From positions 1-64,000 of the forward strand of contig NZ_WIAQ01000010.1 in assembly GCF_009466385.1 (NCBI RefSeq): a stretch of 64,000 bases of DNA, read 5' to 3'. Each line of letters starts with the position of its first letter. Position 1 is the first letter of the stretch. This DNA comes from Peribacillus tepidiphilus. GTDB lineage: Bacteria > Bacillota > Bacilli > Bacillales > DSM-1321. A model generated the notes under the pieces. It was not told the origin of the DNA, did not search any database, and saw only the letters and a program-made list of their open reading frames with translations. Below, one piece after another: positions 43,574 to 52,328 of this stretch. Made by a program: the position numbers and the translations under genes.

Positions 43574-44198
43574 AGTATTGTTTGTAGATGATCATGAAAT
43601 GGTTCGGATCGGCGTTACTTCTTATTTATCTGCGCAGCCGGATATAGAAGTGGTTGGAGAAGCAGAAAATGGGAAAAAAGGCGTTGAGCTTGCACTAAAG
43701 CTAAGACCAGATATTATATTAATGGATCTGGTCATGAATGAAATGGACGGAATCGAAGCGACCCGCAGAATCATTGCAGAGTGGCCAGAGGCAAAAATTA
43801 TCATCGTTACCAGTTTCCTAGATGATGAAAAGGTATACCCTGCACTGGAGGCTGGAGCAACGAGCTATATGCTAAAAACATCAAAGGCGAGTGAGATTGC
43901 TAATGCAGTTCGCTCTACTTATAAGGGCCAATCGGTTTTAGAGCCAGAGGTAACAGGAAAAATGATGAAAAAGATGCGGCAGCCTCAGAACAGTCAGCCA
44001 CATGATGAACTGACAAACCGTGAAATGGAAATTCTATTGCTGATGGCTGAAGGTAAGAGCAATCAAGAAATTGCCGATGAACTGTTTATCGCTCTCAAAA
44101 CCGTCAAGGTGCATGTAAGCAATATCCTAAGTAAGCTAGGTGTACAGGATCGTACGCAGGCTGTAATCTACGCATTTAAGCACTCATTGATTAAATAA
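43566..44198 (+). CDS. liaR: LiaR response regulator (NarL/FixJ family)
   Basis: A 210-aa regulator. The receiver begins [16 protein letters not shown] with Asp8/Asp9, phospho-acceptor Asp54 ([15 protein letters not shown]) and Lys in SYMLKTS; the LuxR-type HTH is [55 protein letters not shown]. Start taken as ATG 43566, matching the standard N-terminus; ATG 43557 is in the same frame. It activates liaIH under cell-wall stress. A gene for undecaprenyl pyrophosphate phosphatase follows after 22 bp. Confidence 0.93.
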   Translation: MIRVLFVDDHEMVRIGVTSYLSAQPDIEVVGEAENGKKGVELALKLRPDIILMDLVMNEMDGIEATRRIIAEWPEAKIIIVTSFLDDEKVYPALEAGATSYMLKTSKASEIANAVRSTYKGQSVLEPEVTGKMMKKMRQPQNSQPHDELTNREMEILLLMAEGKSNQEIADELFIALKTVKVHVSNILSKLGVQDRTQAVIYAFKHSLIK

Positions 44199-44220
44199 GC
44201 TAAGGAGAATCAAAACAATT

Positions 44221-45039
44221 ATGGATGTAGTAACAATTATCAAAGCCATCATACTTGGAATTGTAGAAGGCTTGACAGAATTTGCCCCTGTATCCTCAAC
44301 CGGTCATATGATTATAGTGGATGACATGTGGCTGAAATCAGAGGAATTTTTAACAAAATATGTAGCGAACACCTTTAAAGTTGTCATTCAGCTCGGTTCC
44401 ATTTTAGCCGTCGTCGTTGCTTTTAAGGATCGTTTTATTGGTTTTCTGGGACTAGGAAAGAAAGAGACTCATGAAAGCCGTTTGAAGCTGACGCAAGTTA
44501 TTGTTGGATTAATTCCTGCCGGTGTTTTTGGTGTGCTGTTTGAGGATTATATTGATGAGCACCTTTTTTCCACTGAAACGGTTTTGGTTGGACTAGTCCT
44601 CGGTGCTGTCTTTATGATCATAGCCGATCTGTTTGGTGGAAAGCGTCCAACAGCCGTAACAGTTGACCAAATTACTTACAAACAAGCGCTTGGTGTCGGA
44701 CTCATCCAGTGCTTATCGCTTTGGCCAGGTTTTTCACGCTCTGGTTCAACGATATCAGGGGGAGTCTTGTTAGGAATGAGCCACCGGGCCGCTGCGGACT
44801 TTACGTTTATTATGGCTGTTCCAATTATGGCTGGTGCCAGCTTCCTTTCACTGCTTAAAAACTGGCAATACTTCACGCTGGAGGCCCTGCCGTTTTTCAT
44901 TGTAGGATTTATCAGTGCATTTGTTTTTGCCTTACTTTCTATTCGCTTTTTCTTAAAATTAATAAATAAAATCAAATTGGTACCGTTTGCCATCTATCGG
45001 ATCGTACTGGCGCTAGTCATATACATCGTTTATTTCTAG
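44221..45039 (+). CDS. uppP: Undecaprenyl-diphosphatase (BacA/UppP)
   Basis: A 272-aa membrane enzyme that dephosphorylates undecaprenyl pyrophosphate, recycling the lipid carrier of peptidoglycan and giving bacitracin tolerance. The two signature motifs are present: GIVEGLTEFAPVSSTGHMII (about 13-32) and WPGFSRSGSTISGGVLLG. It starts 22 bp after liaR with AAGGAGAATC upstream, so it may be transcribed with liaFSR. This links the sensor of bacitracin-type stress with a direct detoxification enzyme; uppP is not part of the B. subtilis lia operon. Confidence 0.95.
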   Translation: MDVVTIIKAIILGIVEGLTEFAPVSSTGHMIIVDDMWLKSEEFLTKYVANTFKVVIQLGSILAVVVAFKDRFIGFLGLGKKETHESRLKLTQVIVGLIPAGVFGVLFEDYIDEHLFSTETVLVGLVLGAVFMIIADLFGGKRPTAVTVDQITYKQALGVGLIQCLSLWPGFSRSGSTISGGVLLGMSHRAAADFTFIMAVPIMAGASFLSLLKNWQYFTLEALPFFIVGFISAFVFALLSIRFFLKLINKIKLVPFAIYRIVLALVIYIVYF

Positions 45040-45079
45040 GCTATAATGGATGTACAATTTGAAATGATGGAGGATATTT

Positions 45080-46270
45080 GTGAAACATACAGCATACAAA
45101 GAGGCAGTGCTTGAGCTTGCTTCCATGTTAGAGAAAGCGAACGTGCCTTATAGTTTTACAAAAGAAGCAGCGCTGTTTATACAAGGGGTTCCTATTAAAC
45201 CTCAAAGGATCCATCTTCTTATTCAATGGGATCTTTTAGATAGTGTCCATGAGCTTTTTAACATATACGGAGCATCGCCAATTGAAAAAGAGCCTGGAAA
45301 CGCAAGATTTGAATTGTATTTTGAAGGATTCTTAACGGAAATTGCTTGTTTTTTTAATACGACCATTAAAACGGATCCATACCGTATCACAGTAAAAATG
45401 GATGGACAGGAGCTTTTCAGCCGATCTCTTTATAGTGAGCTTTATTTTACAGAAGGTTCACCTTTTAAAGAGGCAATCCTCGCTCATTTATTGAAAGAGC
45501 AGCAAGTCTTGACAGGGCAAAACGAGCAAGCGTGGAATCAAAATAACTACACGGCTTTGATTAATCGGTATGGAGAGCCGGAGCAGGTGGCAGAAAAAAT
45601 CAGGCAAAACCCACAGTGGCGTTTACATCCTTTTTACAAGTACATGAAAGATTTGCAAGGAAAAAAGGTTATGCATTTGCTCGGCTCAAACGGAGTGAAA
45701 GCGACATCCCTTTCTTTATTGGGTGCCGAGGTAACGGTTGTTGATTTTTCAAAGGAAAATGCAAGCTTCGCGCATAAAGTTGCGGAGGCGGCAGGCGTAT
45801 CCTTCAACTATATTGTATCGGATGTTTTGTCCTTGGAGATGGAAAAGCTTCATGGCAAGTTTGATTACGTATTAATGGAGCTAGGGGTACTTCATTATTT
45901 TATTGCCCTTCAGCCTTTGATGGATTTAGTGAATCAATTGCTCACACCTGGAGGGAAATTCGTTTTGCATGAATTTCATCCTATTTCAACAAAGCTTATT
46001 ACGTCTACCGGCAAAAAGCATAAGGTTACAGGAAATTACTTCGATCCGACGCTCCATTATAGTACAGTCGCTTTCTCGAAGCATATGCCAGAGGGTGCTC
46101 AAGAAGCTCTTTCTCAAACGGTTCAAAGAAAGTGGACCCTAGGAGAGCTCGTTACGACTGTAGCTGGTGCAGGATTGTTTGTCGAAGTGCTGGAAGAAGA
46201 GCCGAATCACAAGATCCATGATATCGGGCTTCCGAAAACATTTACTTTGGTGGCGAGAAAACAAGGCTGA
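45080..46270 (+). CDS. Two-domain protein: nucleotidyltransferase-like N-terminus plus class I methyltransferase
   Basis: A 396-aa protein. Residues 1-135 resemble a minimal nucleotidyltransferase-like fold (SMLEKANVPYSFTKEAALFIQGV, HLLIQWDLLDSVHELF). Residues about 190-396 are a SAM methyltransferase with a degenerate motif I (KKVMHLLGSNGVKATSLSLLGAEVTVVDFS), acidic VVDFSKEN, and LTPGGKFVLHEFHP. Start is GTG 45080 after GGAGG. The target is unknown; the methyltransferase half resembles UbiE/ SmtA-like enzymes of bacilli. Confidence 0.78.
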   Translation: MKHTAYKEAVLELASMLEKANVPYSFTKEAALFIQGVPIKPQRIHLLIQWDLLDSVHELFNIYGASPIEKEPGNARFELYFEGFLTEIACFFNTTIKTDPYRITVKMDGQELFSRSLYSELYFTEGSPFKEAILAHLLKEQQVLTGQNEQAWNQNNYTALINRYGEPEQVAEKIRQNPQWRLHPFYKYMKDLQGKKVMHLLGSNGVKATSLSLLGAEVTVVDFSKENASFAHKVAEAAGVSFNYIVSDVLSLEMEKLHGKFDYVLMELGVLHYFIALQPLMDLVNQLLTPGGKFVLHEFHPISTKLITSTGKKHKVTGNYFDPTLHYSTVAFSKHMPEGAQEALSQTVQRKWTLGELVTTVAGAGLFVEVLEEEPNHKIHDIGLPKTFTLVARKQG

Positions 46271-46591
46271 TGAAGGGTACGTCAGCAAGGGCGATTTTAT
46301 ATTTTGTGATTTTGATCGATATATAAAAATAACACTTATAAGAACAACCAGCAAGAAACCATGAAAAAAGCAAAAAACCACGAAAAATATATTTTCTTCG
46401 TGGTTTTTTCATTCAAAAGGGTTTTTGGTAGAGTTCATTACCGAATGTTTAAAAAGGTCAATATTTTGGTTAGACTATAGTTGGGTCATTTCAAATTTCT
46501 CCTCGTTTCACAATGTTTTATTAGGCATAAACCATTGAAACCAAGAGGGATTGATTTGATCCTTTACTTTTTGATAAATGATATGGACTTT
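46271..46591. other. 321-bp spacer between convergent genes
   Basis: It contains the terminator at 46372-46409 of the rightward methyltransferase gene. Nothing coding was identified; a plus-strand ORF at 46481 is antisense to the end of the ABC-F gene. Confidence 0.5.
46372..46409. terminator. Bidirectional terminator between methyltransferase and ABC-F genes
   Basis: AAAAAACCACGAA pairs with TTCGTGGTTTTTT across AAATATATTTTC. Confidence 0.88.
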
Positions 46592-48148
46592 TTAGCCTTG
46601 TTTATTTTGATTTGCCCATTCTTCGACGTTCCATACCTTTGTAACCCAATCTTCGTAGAAATCCGGTTCGTGGCAAACGAGAACAATAGTGCCTTTGTAC
46701 GCCTTCATAGCGCGTTTCAGCTCTTCTTTCGCTGTTACGTCCAAATGGTTGGTTGGCTCGTCAAATAGGAGCCAGTTGCTCTCTTCCATCATGAGCTTGC
46801 AAAGGCGGACCTTTGCCTGTTCTCCACCGCTCAGTTGGTTCATTGGGCGGGAAATGTGCTCATTTTTCAGACCACAGCGAGCGAGTGCAGCACGGACCTG
46901 GTGCTGATCAAGATTCGGGAAAGCATTCCACACATCGTCAATCGGAGTAATGTCTCCAGCTTTTACTTCCTGTTCGAAATAGGAAGGATATAAAAAGTCT
47001 CCTTGTATAGCCGTTCCACTTAACGGCTTGATTTTGCCAAGGATTGTTTTTAACAGAGTAGACTTCCCAACGCCGTTACAACCGACAATCGCGATTTTTT
47101 CTCCTCGCTCGATTGTCATGGATAATTTTGGGAGCAGCGGTCTGTCGTATCCGATTTCAAGGTCTTTTCCTTCAAACACCCAGCGGCTGCTTCCACGGGC
47201 TTCTTTAAATTCAAAGGTAGGCTTCATAGCTGTTTCTGGACGATCAATTCGTTCAAGACGATCAAGCTGCTTTTGACGGCTTTTCGCACGGCCTGTAGTC
47301 GAGTAGCGCGCTTTATTTTTCGCAATGAATTCTTCTTGTTTTTTAATAAATTCCTGCTGCTTTTCATACGCTTGAATATGCTGGTTTTTATTGATTTCAG
47401 CCAGCTCTAAGAACTTTTCGTACGTTGCTGTATATCGGGTCAGCTTAGAAAACTCCAAATGGAAAATAACATCGACTGCTGCATTCATGAATTCTGTATC
47501 ATGGGAAATGAGCAAGAAAGCATTTGGATATTCTTTCAAATAGTTCGTCAGCCATTTGATATGCTCAACATCTAAATAGTTGGTCGGCTCGTCTAAAAGT
47601 AAAACCTGAGGCTGTTCTAACAAGAGCTTCGCCAACAAGACCTTCGTACGCTGTCCACCGCTAAGGGCCGCCACATCACGATCAAGACCAATAGCATCCA
47701 AGCCGAGTCCTCGAGCTGCATCTTCAATTTTGATATCGAGTGTATAGAAGCCGCCGGCATCTAGCTTGTCTTGAATCTCCGCCATTTGTTCAAGCAGCTC
47801 TTCAAGCTCTTCAGGTGAAGCCGTGGCCATTTTGCTTGTTATTTCATTCAGTCTTTCTTCTTCCTTGAAAAGAGGTAAAAAAGCATCTCTTAATACGTCA
47901 CGAATCGTTTTCCCAGGTGTCAGTACGGTATGCTGATCTAAATAACCGTAAGATACACCCGGTGTCCATTCGACCTTTCCTTTATCATGGACAAGCTGAT
48001 TCGTAATAATATTCATAAGCGTTGATTTCCCAACGCCATTTGCCCCTACAAGCCCAACGTGCTCATTGTTCAAACGGAACGAAACATCCTTGAACAACAT
48101 GCGATCGCCAAAGCTATGACTCAAACCTTCAACCACTAATAAACTCAT
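46592..48148 (-). CDS. ABC-F family ATPase (YfmM-like ribosome-associated factor)
   Basis: A 518-aa protein with two ABC cassettes and no membrane domain: Walker A GANGVGKST (about 35) and GCNGVGKST (about 350); signatures LSGGQRTKV and LSGGEQAKV; Walker B LLLDEPTNYLD and LLFDEPTNHLD. The linker (AYEKQQEFIKKQEEFIAKNKARYSTTGRAKSRQKQL) is the P-site-tRNA interaction motif of ABC-F proteins. It acts on stalled ribosomes; whether it confers antibiotic resistance is not apparent. Length and start match B. subtilis YfmM. Confidence 0.9.
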   Translation of the reverse strand: MSLLVVEGLSHSFGDRMLFKDVSFRLNNEHVGLVGANGVGKSTLMNIITNQLVHDKGKVEWTPGVSYGYLDQHTVLTPGKTIRDVLRDAFLPLFKEEERLNEITSKMATASPEELEELLEQMAEIQDKLDAGGFYTLDIKIEDAARGLGLDAIGLDRDVAALSGGQRTKVLLAKLLLEQPQVLLLDEPTNYLDVEHIKWLTNYLKEYPNAFLLISHDTEFMNAAVDVIFHLEFSKLTRYTATYEKFLELAEINKNQHIQAYEKQQEFIKKQEEFIAKNKARYSTTGRAKSRQKQLDRLERIDRPETAMKPTFEFKEARGSSRWVFEGKDLEIGYDRPLLPKLSMTIERGEKIAIVGCNGVGKSTLLKTILGKIKPLSGTAIQGDFLYPSYFEQEVKAGDITPIDDVWNAFPNLDQHQVRAALARCGLKNEHISRPMNQLSGGEQAKVRLCKLMMEESNWLLFDEPTNHLDVTAKEELKRAMKAYKGTIVLVCHEPDFYEDWVTKVWNVEEWANQNKQG

Positions 48149-48297
48149 AATCTTTCTTTTTCCTCCGCTGCCTATAAAATTACATATGAATTCATCATAC
48201 TAAATTCATCCATAGTATCTATACCATAGATTTCTCCATTTTTACCAATCAGAAGAATGCATTTTGTTAGTTAGTATTGCCCAATAGGTTCTCAACT

Positions 48298-48522
48298 TCA
48301 TTTATTTTTTTTAAATAAAAAATAAAATAGAATTGAAAGTATTAATGCAACTATTGGTGGGAAGTAAGTAAAAACATTGAAAACAATTTCATTAGTTTCT
48401 TCTCCATTTTCTAATAGTCTGTTAATCCCTATAGGTATTTGGCGGACAATAAAAATAATAAAGAACATAAATAATGACATTAAAAAAGAAATAACAGAAA
48501 CAACTAAATATTGATCTTTCAT
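48298..48522 (-). CDS. Small two-helix membrane protein (74 aa)
   Basis: This 74-aa protein has two clear membrane helices (about 5-26 and 50-68), a loop rich in Asn, Glu and Thr, and a lysine-rich C-terminus (FLFKKNK). It starts at ATG 48522 with GGAGGT 11 nt upstream and lies 9 bp downstream of the SDR gene, so they are likely co-transcribed. I do not recognise the family. Confidence 0.62.
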   Translation of the reverse strand: MKDQYLVVSVISFLMSLFMFFIIFIVRQIPIGINRLLENGEETNEIVFNVFTYFPPIVALILSILFYFLFKKNK

Positions 48523-48531
48523 TGGTTAAAA

Positions 48532-49404
48532 CTACCTCCATTCTAAGGTTTTAATTAACGGAAACAGCCAAGTTTGAAGTTCTTTTGGTTTATAGCCTGC
48601 CGCTTTCGCTTGATCGAGACTCATATACCAAGACTTGGGAACACCAAACGGAGAATGATTTTTCTCTGTCACATTCTTCGCTAGGATGACTGATTTTCCT
48701 GTCTCTTTTTCAATTTGGCCGATCAGTTCCTTAAGCGACAGGATCCCCTCTGAGCAAATATTGATCGGACCCTGAGCCGGCTGATCTTTTAACCAGAATA
48801 GAGCATCCGCAGCTTCATCTGATGAAACGAACCCCATTTTCGCTTCTATATTTGGAAACCCAATCTCTTCTCCTTTTGCAATTTTCTCAATGTGCCAATG
48901 CAGACGTTTCGTATAATCATCGACTCCAAGCACAATGGGAATACGCATTGCTGTAACATTCAAATCACTCTTTTGGAAAAAATAAGCCTCTGCAGCCCTT
49001 TTGCCTTCCGCATAGTTTAGCTCTGCATCCTTCGACGGCAAGGCATAATCGTAAGGGGAAAAATCCTCTTCTACAAGTGCTTTTTCTGTAAAATCATAGA
49101 CAGATAATGTTGAAGTGAAAATGTATTTCTCCGTCTTTCCTGAAAGTTTATTCACAGCAATTTCTGCGTCTCGATGGTTATAACAAATGTTATCGTATAC
49201 GACATCCCACTTTTGTTCTCTCAACTGATCCCATCGAAAATCATCAACACTGCGATCTAACTGTACTCGTTTTACACGATCACCAAAATCATCTGCAGTA
49301 TTTCCCCTAGTGGCGATGGTTACATCGCAGCCATGTTCAATCAGTCGATCGATGAGTTTCTTTCCAAAAAATCGAGTACCGCCAAAGACTAATATTTTTT
49401 TCAA
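48532..49404 (-). CDS. NAD-dependent epimerase/dehydratase-family (extended SDR) protein
   Basis: A 290-aa atypical extended short-chain dehydrogenase. N-terminal Rossmann motif ILVFGGTRFFGKKLIDRL (GGTxFxG type), the active-site-like STLSVYDF segment, and a later YAEGKRAAEAYF (YxxxK, about 152-156). The GGTRFFG motif is typical of isoflavone-reductase/CSP41-like SDRs. Start is TTG 49404, with GGAGG 9 nt upstream. Substrate unknown. Confidence 0.82.
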   Translation of the reverse strand: MKKILVFGGTRFFGKKLIDRLIEHGCDVTIATRGNTADDFGDRVKRVQLDRSVDDFRWDQLREQKWDVVYDNICYNHRDAEIAVNKLSGKTEKYIFTSTLSVYDFTEKALVEEDFSPYDYALPSKDAELNYAEGKRAAEAYFFQKSDLNVTAMRIPIVLGVDDYTKRLHWHIEKIAKGEEIGFPNIEAKMGFVSSDEAADALFWLKDQPAQGPINICSEGILSLKELIGQIEKETGKSVILAKNVTEKNHSPFGVPKSWYMSLDQAKAAGYKPKELQTWLFPLIKTLEWR

Positions 49405-49496
49405 GAAAAGTGTCCTCCTTTTATGTAGATGTATCTATCATATTCTCTTGTCGAAGACCGGATTCCTTTTGATTGGAAGATGATAAAAAATAACAT

Positions 49497-49623
49497 CTGG
49501 CGGGAATAATGTGAAAACTGGCGGTATTATTATTAAAACTAGCGGGATTATTCTCAAAACCCGCGGGGATTATTCTGGAACCTCGCGGGATTCCCATGTA
49601 ATCCGGCGGGATTATTGTGAATT
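49497..49623 (+). repeat. Tandem array C, 21-bp period, core GCGGGATTATT
   Basis: Six units start at 49497, 49518, 49539, 49560, 49582 and 49603 (period 21, one 22). Each carries [C/A]GCGGG[A/T]-[T/A]TATT followed by a variable tail of about 8 nt, often ending AAAA. It lies in the 449-bp divergent region between the SDR gene and topB. The reverse strand has an open frame through the whole array, but no ribosome binding site. No second copy was found in this window. Confidence 0.88.
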
Positions 49624-49853
49624 GAGGCTGTACTATTCGGAAGACCGCGAATTTTATTGCTGGTGCTTTCCGATTTTCTAACTAAAATGTTCAAAACAAG
49701 TATGAAACCGCAGAAAATGAGTCCTAACTGGTTTCCAAGTTTAATAGAAAGTGTAGAAATCGATTACTAAACCCGCAGAATGCGAGTCTTGACTTCTTTC
49801 TCCCTTCATTTTGTGAGATACTGAAAATAGCAAGTATGAAAGGATGTACACAT

Positions 49854-52034
49854 TTGAAGAAAACCGTTGTACTGGCAGAAAAGCCTTCTGTTGGAAGAGA
49901 TATAGCAAACGTATTAGGATGTCATAAAAAAGGAAATGGCTTTTTTGAAGGCCAGCAATATATTGTTACATGGGCGCTTGGTCACCTTGTGACGCTGGCG
50001 GACCCAGAGGCTTATGACGAAAAATACAAGGCATGGCGGCTTGAGGATTTGCCGATGCTTCCGAAATCGCTAAAGCTTGTGGTGATTAAAAAAACGAGCA
50101 AGCAATTTCAAGCCGTGAAAGCTCAACTCAATCGTCCGGATGTAAAAGATATTGTCATCGCAACCGACGCTGGTCGTGAAGGGGAGCTTGTGGCACGGTG
50201 GATCCTTGAAAAAGCTCATGTAAAAAAACCAATCAAGCGTCTTTGGATTTCCTCTGTAACCGATAAAGCCATCAAGCAAGGCTTCCAAAACCTGAAGGAT
50301 GGCAGAGAATATGACAATCTATATGCTTCAGCCCAGGCGCGAGCTGAGGCAGACTGGCTAGTGGGGATCAATGCAACAAGAGCGCTCACAACGAAATATA
50401 ATGCACAGCTCTCTTGCGGTCGTGTTCAAACCCCTACATTAGCCATGATTGAAAAGCGTGAGGAAGAAATAAAAAGCTTTAAACCAAAGCCTTATTTTGG
50501 TCTTAAGGCTACTGCAGAAAATGGCCTGAAGCTCACATGGCAAGATGGAAAAACGAAGGACAACAGAATGTTTGATCAGGCTAGAGCCGAAAGTCTATTA
50601 AAGCAAGTCCAAAACAAAAGCGCAGAAATTATAGAAATTCATAAAAATACGAAAAAGAATTTTGCTCCTGGATTATATGATCTAACAGAATTACAGCGCG
50701 ATGCGAACCGAATTTTCGGCTTCTCCGCAAAAGAAACGCTATCCATCACACAAAAGCTGTATGAACAGCATAAGGTTGTCACCTATCCGAGAACAGACTC
50801 CAAATATCTCTCAACGGATCTTGTCGACACGTTAAAAGAGCGTTTAGAAGCGGTGAGCATCAAGCCTTATGCTCAATGGGCGACAAAAATTTTACGAAGT
50901 CCTATTAAAACCAATAAATCCTTTGTTGACAACAGCAAGGTATCGGATCACCATGCGCTTATCCCGACGGAACAAACTCCATTATTGCAAAAGCTAACGG
51001 ATAAAGAGCAAAAGATCTACGACTTAATTGTTAAACGCTTTTTAGCTGTTTTCCTTCCTCCATATGAATTTGAGCAAACAACGCTTACGGCAAATATCGG
51101 GGGAGAGCACTTCACCGCAAAAGGAAAACGTGTCCTGAACTTTGGCTGGAAGGATTTATTCCAATTAGAACGTGAGGATGAGAATGAGGAGGATCAAAAT
51201 CTTCCTGCAATAAAAAAAGGTGACAAGCTTCCGATCGCTACCATTACGCTAACCAAAGGAGAAACTAAGCCACCAGAGCCTTTTAATGAGGGTACGCTTC
51301 TTTCAGCGATGGAAAATCCAGTGAAATTCATGAGCGGAGAAAGCAAGGAACTCATCAAAACCATTGGTGAAACAGGAGGGCTTGGGACAGTTGCCACACG
51401 TGCTGATATTATAGAAAAGCTCTTTAACACCTTCCTCATTGAAAAAAGAGGCAAGAGCATCTATATCACATCAAAGGGCAAACAGCTTCTCGATCTCGTG
51501 CCAGAGGATTTAAAATCACCAGCCTTGACTGCTGAATGGGAATTGAAGCTGCAAAAAATCGCCCAAGGCAAGCTGTCAAAAGACCTCTTTGTTTCTGAAA
51601 TGAAAACTTATGCGAAGCAAGTGGTCAACCAAATTAAAAATAGCTCGCAAAAATTCAAGCACGATAACGTTACAGGCAAACACTGCCCAGAGTGCGGAAA
51701 ACTATTGCTTGAGGTAAATGGTAAAAAGGGCAAGATGCACGTATGTCAGGATCGCGAGTGTGGATACCGTAAAACCATTGCGAGAATAACAAACGCACGC
51801 TGTCCAGTTTGCCATAAAAAGCTGGAGCTCCGTGGTGAAGGAGAAGGGCAAATTTTCGTTTGCTCCTGCGGACACCGTGAAAAGCTCAGCGCTTTTCAGG
51901 AAAGAAAGAAAAAATCCGGCAATGCAGCAGCTAATAAAAGAGATGTTGCCAAGTACCTTAAACAGCAAAACAAAGAAGAGCCAATCAATACAGCACTGGC
52001 TGATGCGCTTGCCAAGCTGAAGCTGAATCAATAA
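49854..52034 (+). CDS. topB: DNA topoisomerase III
   Basis: A 726-aa type IA topoisomerase relaxing negative supercoils and decatenating DNA. Toprim: KTVVLAEKPSVGRDIA and IATDAGREGELVARW (acidic triad), catalytic Tyr in VTYPRTDSKYLS, and GTVATRADIIEKL. The C-terminus has two Cys4-like units (CPECGK...CQDREC and CPVCHKK...CSCG). Start is TTG 49854 with AAAGGA 9 nt upstream; the alternative ATG 49836 would include the ribosome binding site. It matches the B. subtilis TopB length. Confidence 0.94.
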   Translation: MKKTVVLAEKPSVGRDIANVLGCHKKGNGFFEGQQYIVTWALGHLVTLADPEAYDEKYKAWRLEDLPMLPKSLKLVVIKKTSKQFQAVKAQLNRPDVKDIVIATDAGREGELVARWILEKAHVKKPIKRLWISSVTDKAIKQGFQNLKDGREYDNLYASAQARAEADWLVGINATRALTTKYNAQLSCGRVQTPTLAMIEKREEEIKSFKPKPYFGLKATAENGLKLTWQDGKTKDNRMFDQARAESLLKQVQNKSAEIIEIHKNTKKNFAPGLYDLTELQRDANRIFGFSAKETLSITQKLYEQHKVVTYPRTDSKYLSTDLVDTLKERLEAVSIKPYAQWATKILRSPIKTNKSFVDNSKVSDHHALIPTEQTPLLQKLTDKEQKIYDLIVKRFLAVFLPPYEFEQTTLTANIGGEHFTAKGKRVLNFGWKDLFQLEREDENEEDQNLPAIKKGDKLPIATITLTKGETKPPEPFNEGTLLSAMENPVKFMSGESKELIKTIGETGGLGTVATRADIIEKLFNTFLIEKRGKSIYITSKGKQLLDLVPEDLKSPALTAEWELKLQKIAQGKLSKDLFVSEMKTYAKQVVNQIKNSSQKFKHDNVTGKHCPECGKLLLEVNGKKGKMHVCQDRECGYRKTIARITNARCPVCHKKLELRGEGEGQIFVCSCGHREKLSAFQERKKKSGNAAANKRDVAKYLKQQNKEEPINTALADALAKLKLNQ

Positions 52035-52068
52035 AAATTTCGCACTGAATTAGAGTGTCCCAATGAAA

Positions 52069-52117
52069 AAGGCTGTCCCGTAAGTTCTTGATGAACTTTG
52101 GTGGGACAGCTTTTTTT
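52069..52117 (+). terminator. Terminator after topB
   Basis: AGGCTGTCCC..AAGTTC pairs with GAAC..GGGACAGC, followed by seven T residues. Confidence 0.88.
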
Positions 52118-52184
52118 GTAATCCTTTATTTTAATAAAATGGAAAAAACAGTAGTCAAAAGAGCTGTTTTAGCATATACTTAAT

Positions 52185-52199
52185 TTGAACAGTGGTCAA
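52185..52199. promoter_or_regulatory. Candidate TetR operator 1
   Basis: TTGAACAGTGGTCAA is an imperfect palindrome of the form TTGACC-N3-GGTCAA, 130 bp upstream of the TetR gene. A related site (TTGACCGATGGTTAA) lies downstream at 52915. Confidence 0.6.
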
Positions 52200-52222
52200 T
52201 AAAATTAAATTCATTAGGAAAA

Positions 52223-52245
52223 TGCCCGTAAAGGCCCGATTGGTT
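52223..52245. repeat. 23-bp repeat, copy 1 of an inverted pair
   Basis: TGCCCGTAAAGGCCCGATTG plus GTT occurs here and as its exact complement at 58729-58751. It lies between topB and the TetR gene. No obvious protein or RNA explanation. Confidence 0.8.
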
Positions 52246-52328
52246 TTAAAAAAACATCAGTGGGGCGTGACTGCAGACTAAAGTGTAACGTCCTGTGTTC
52301 ATACGGGATCAATGGAAGGAGCTTGTAA

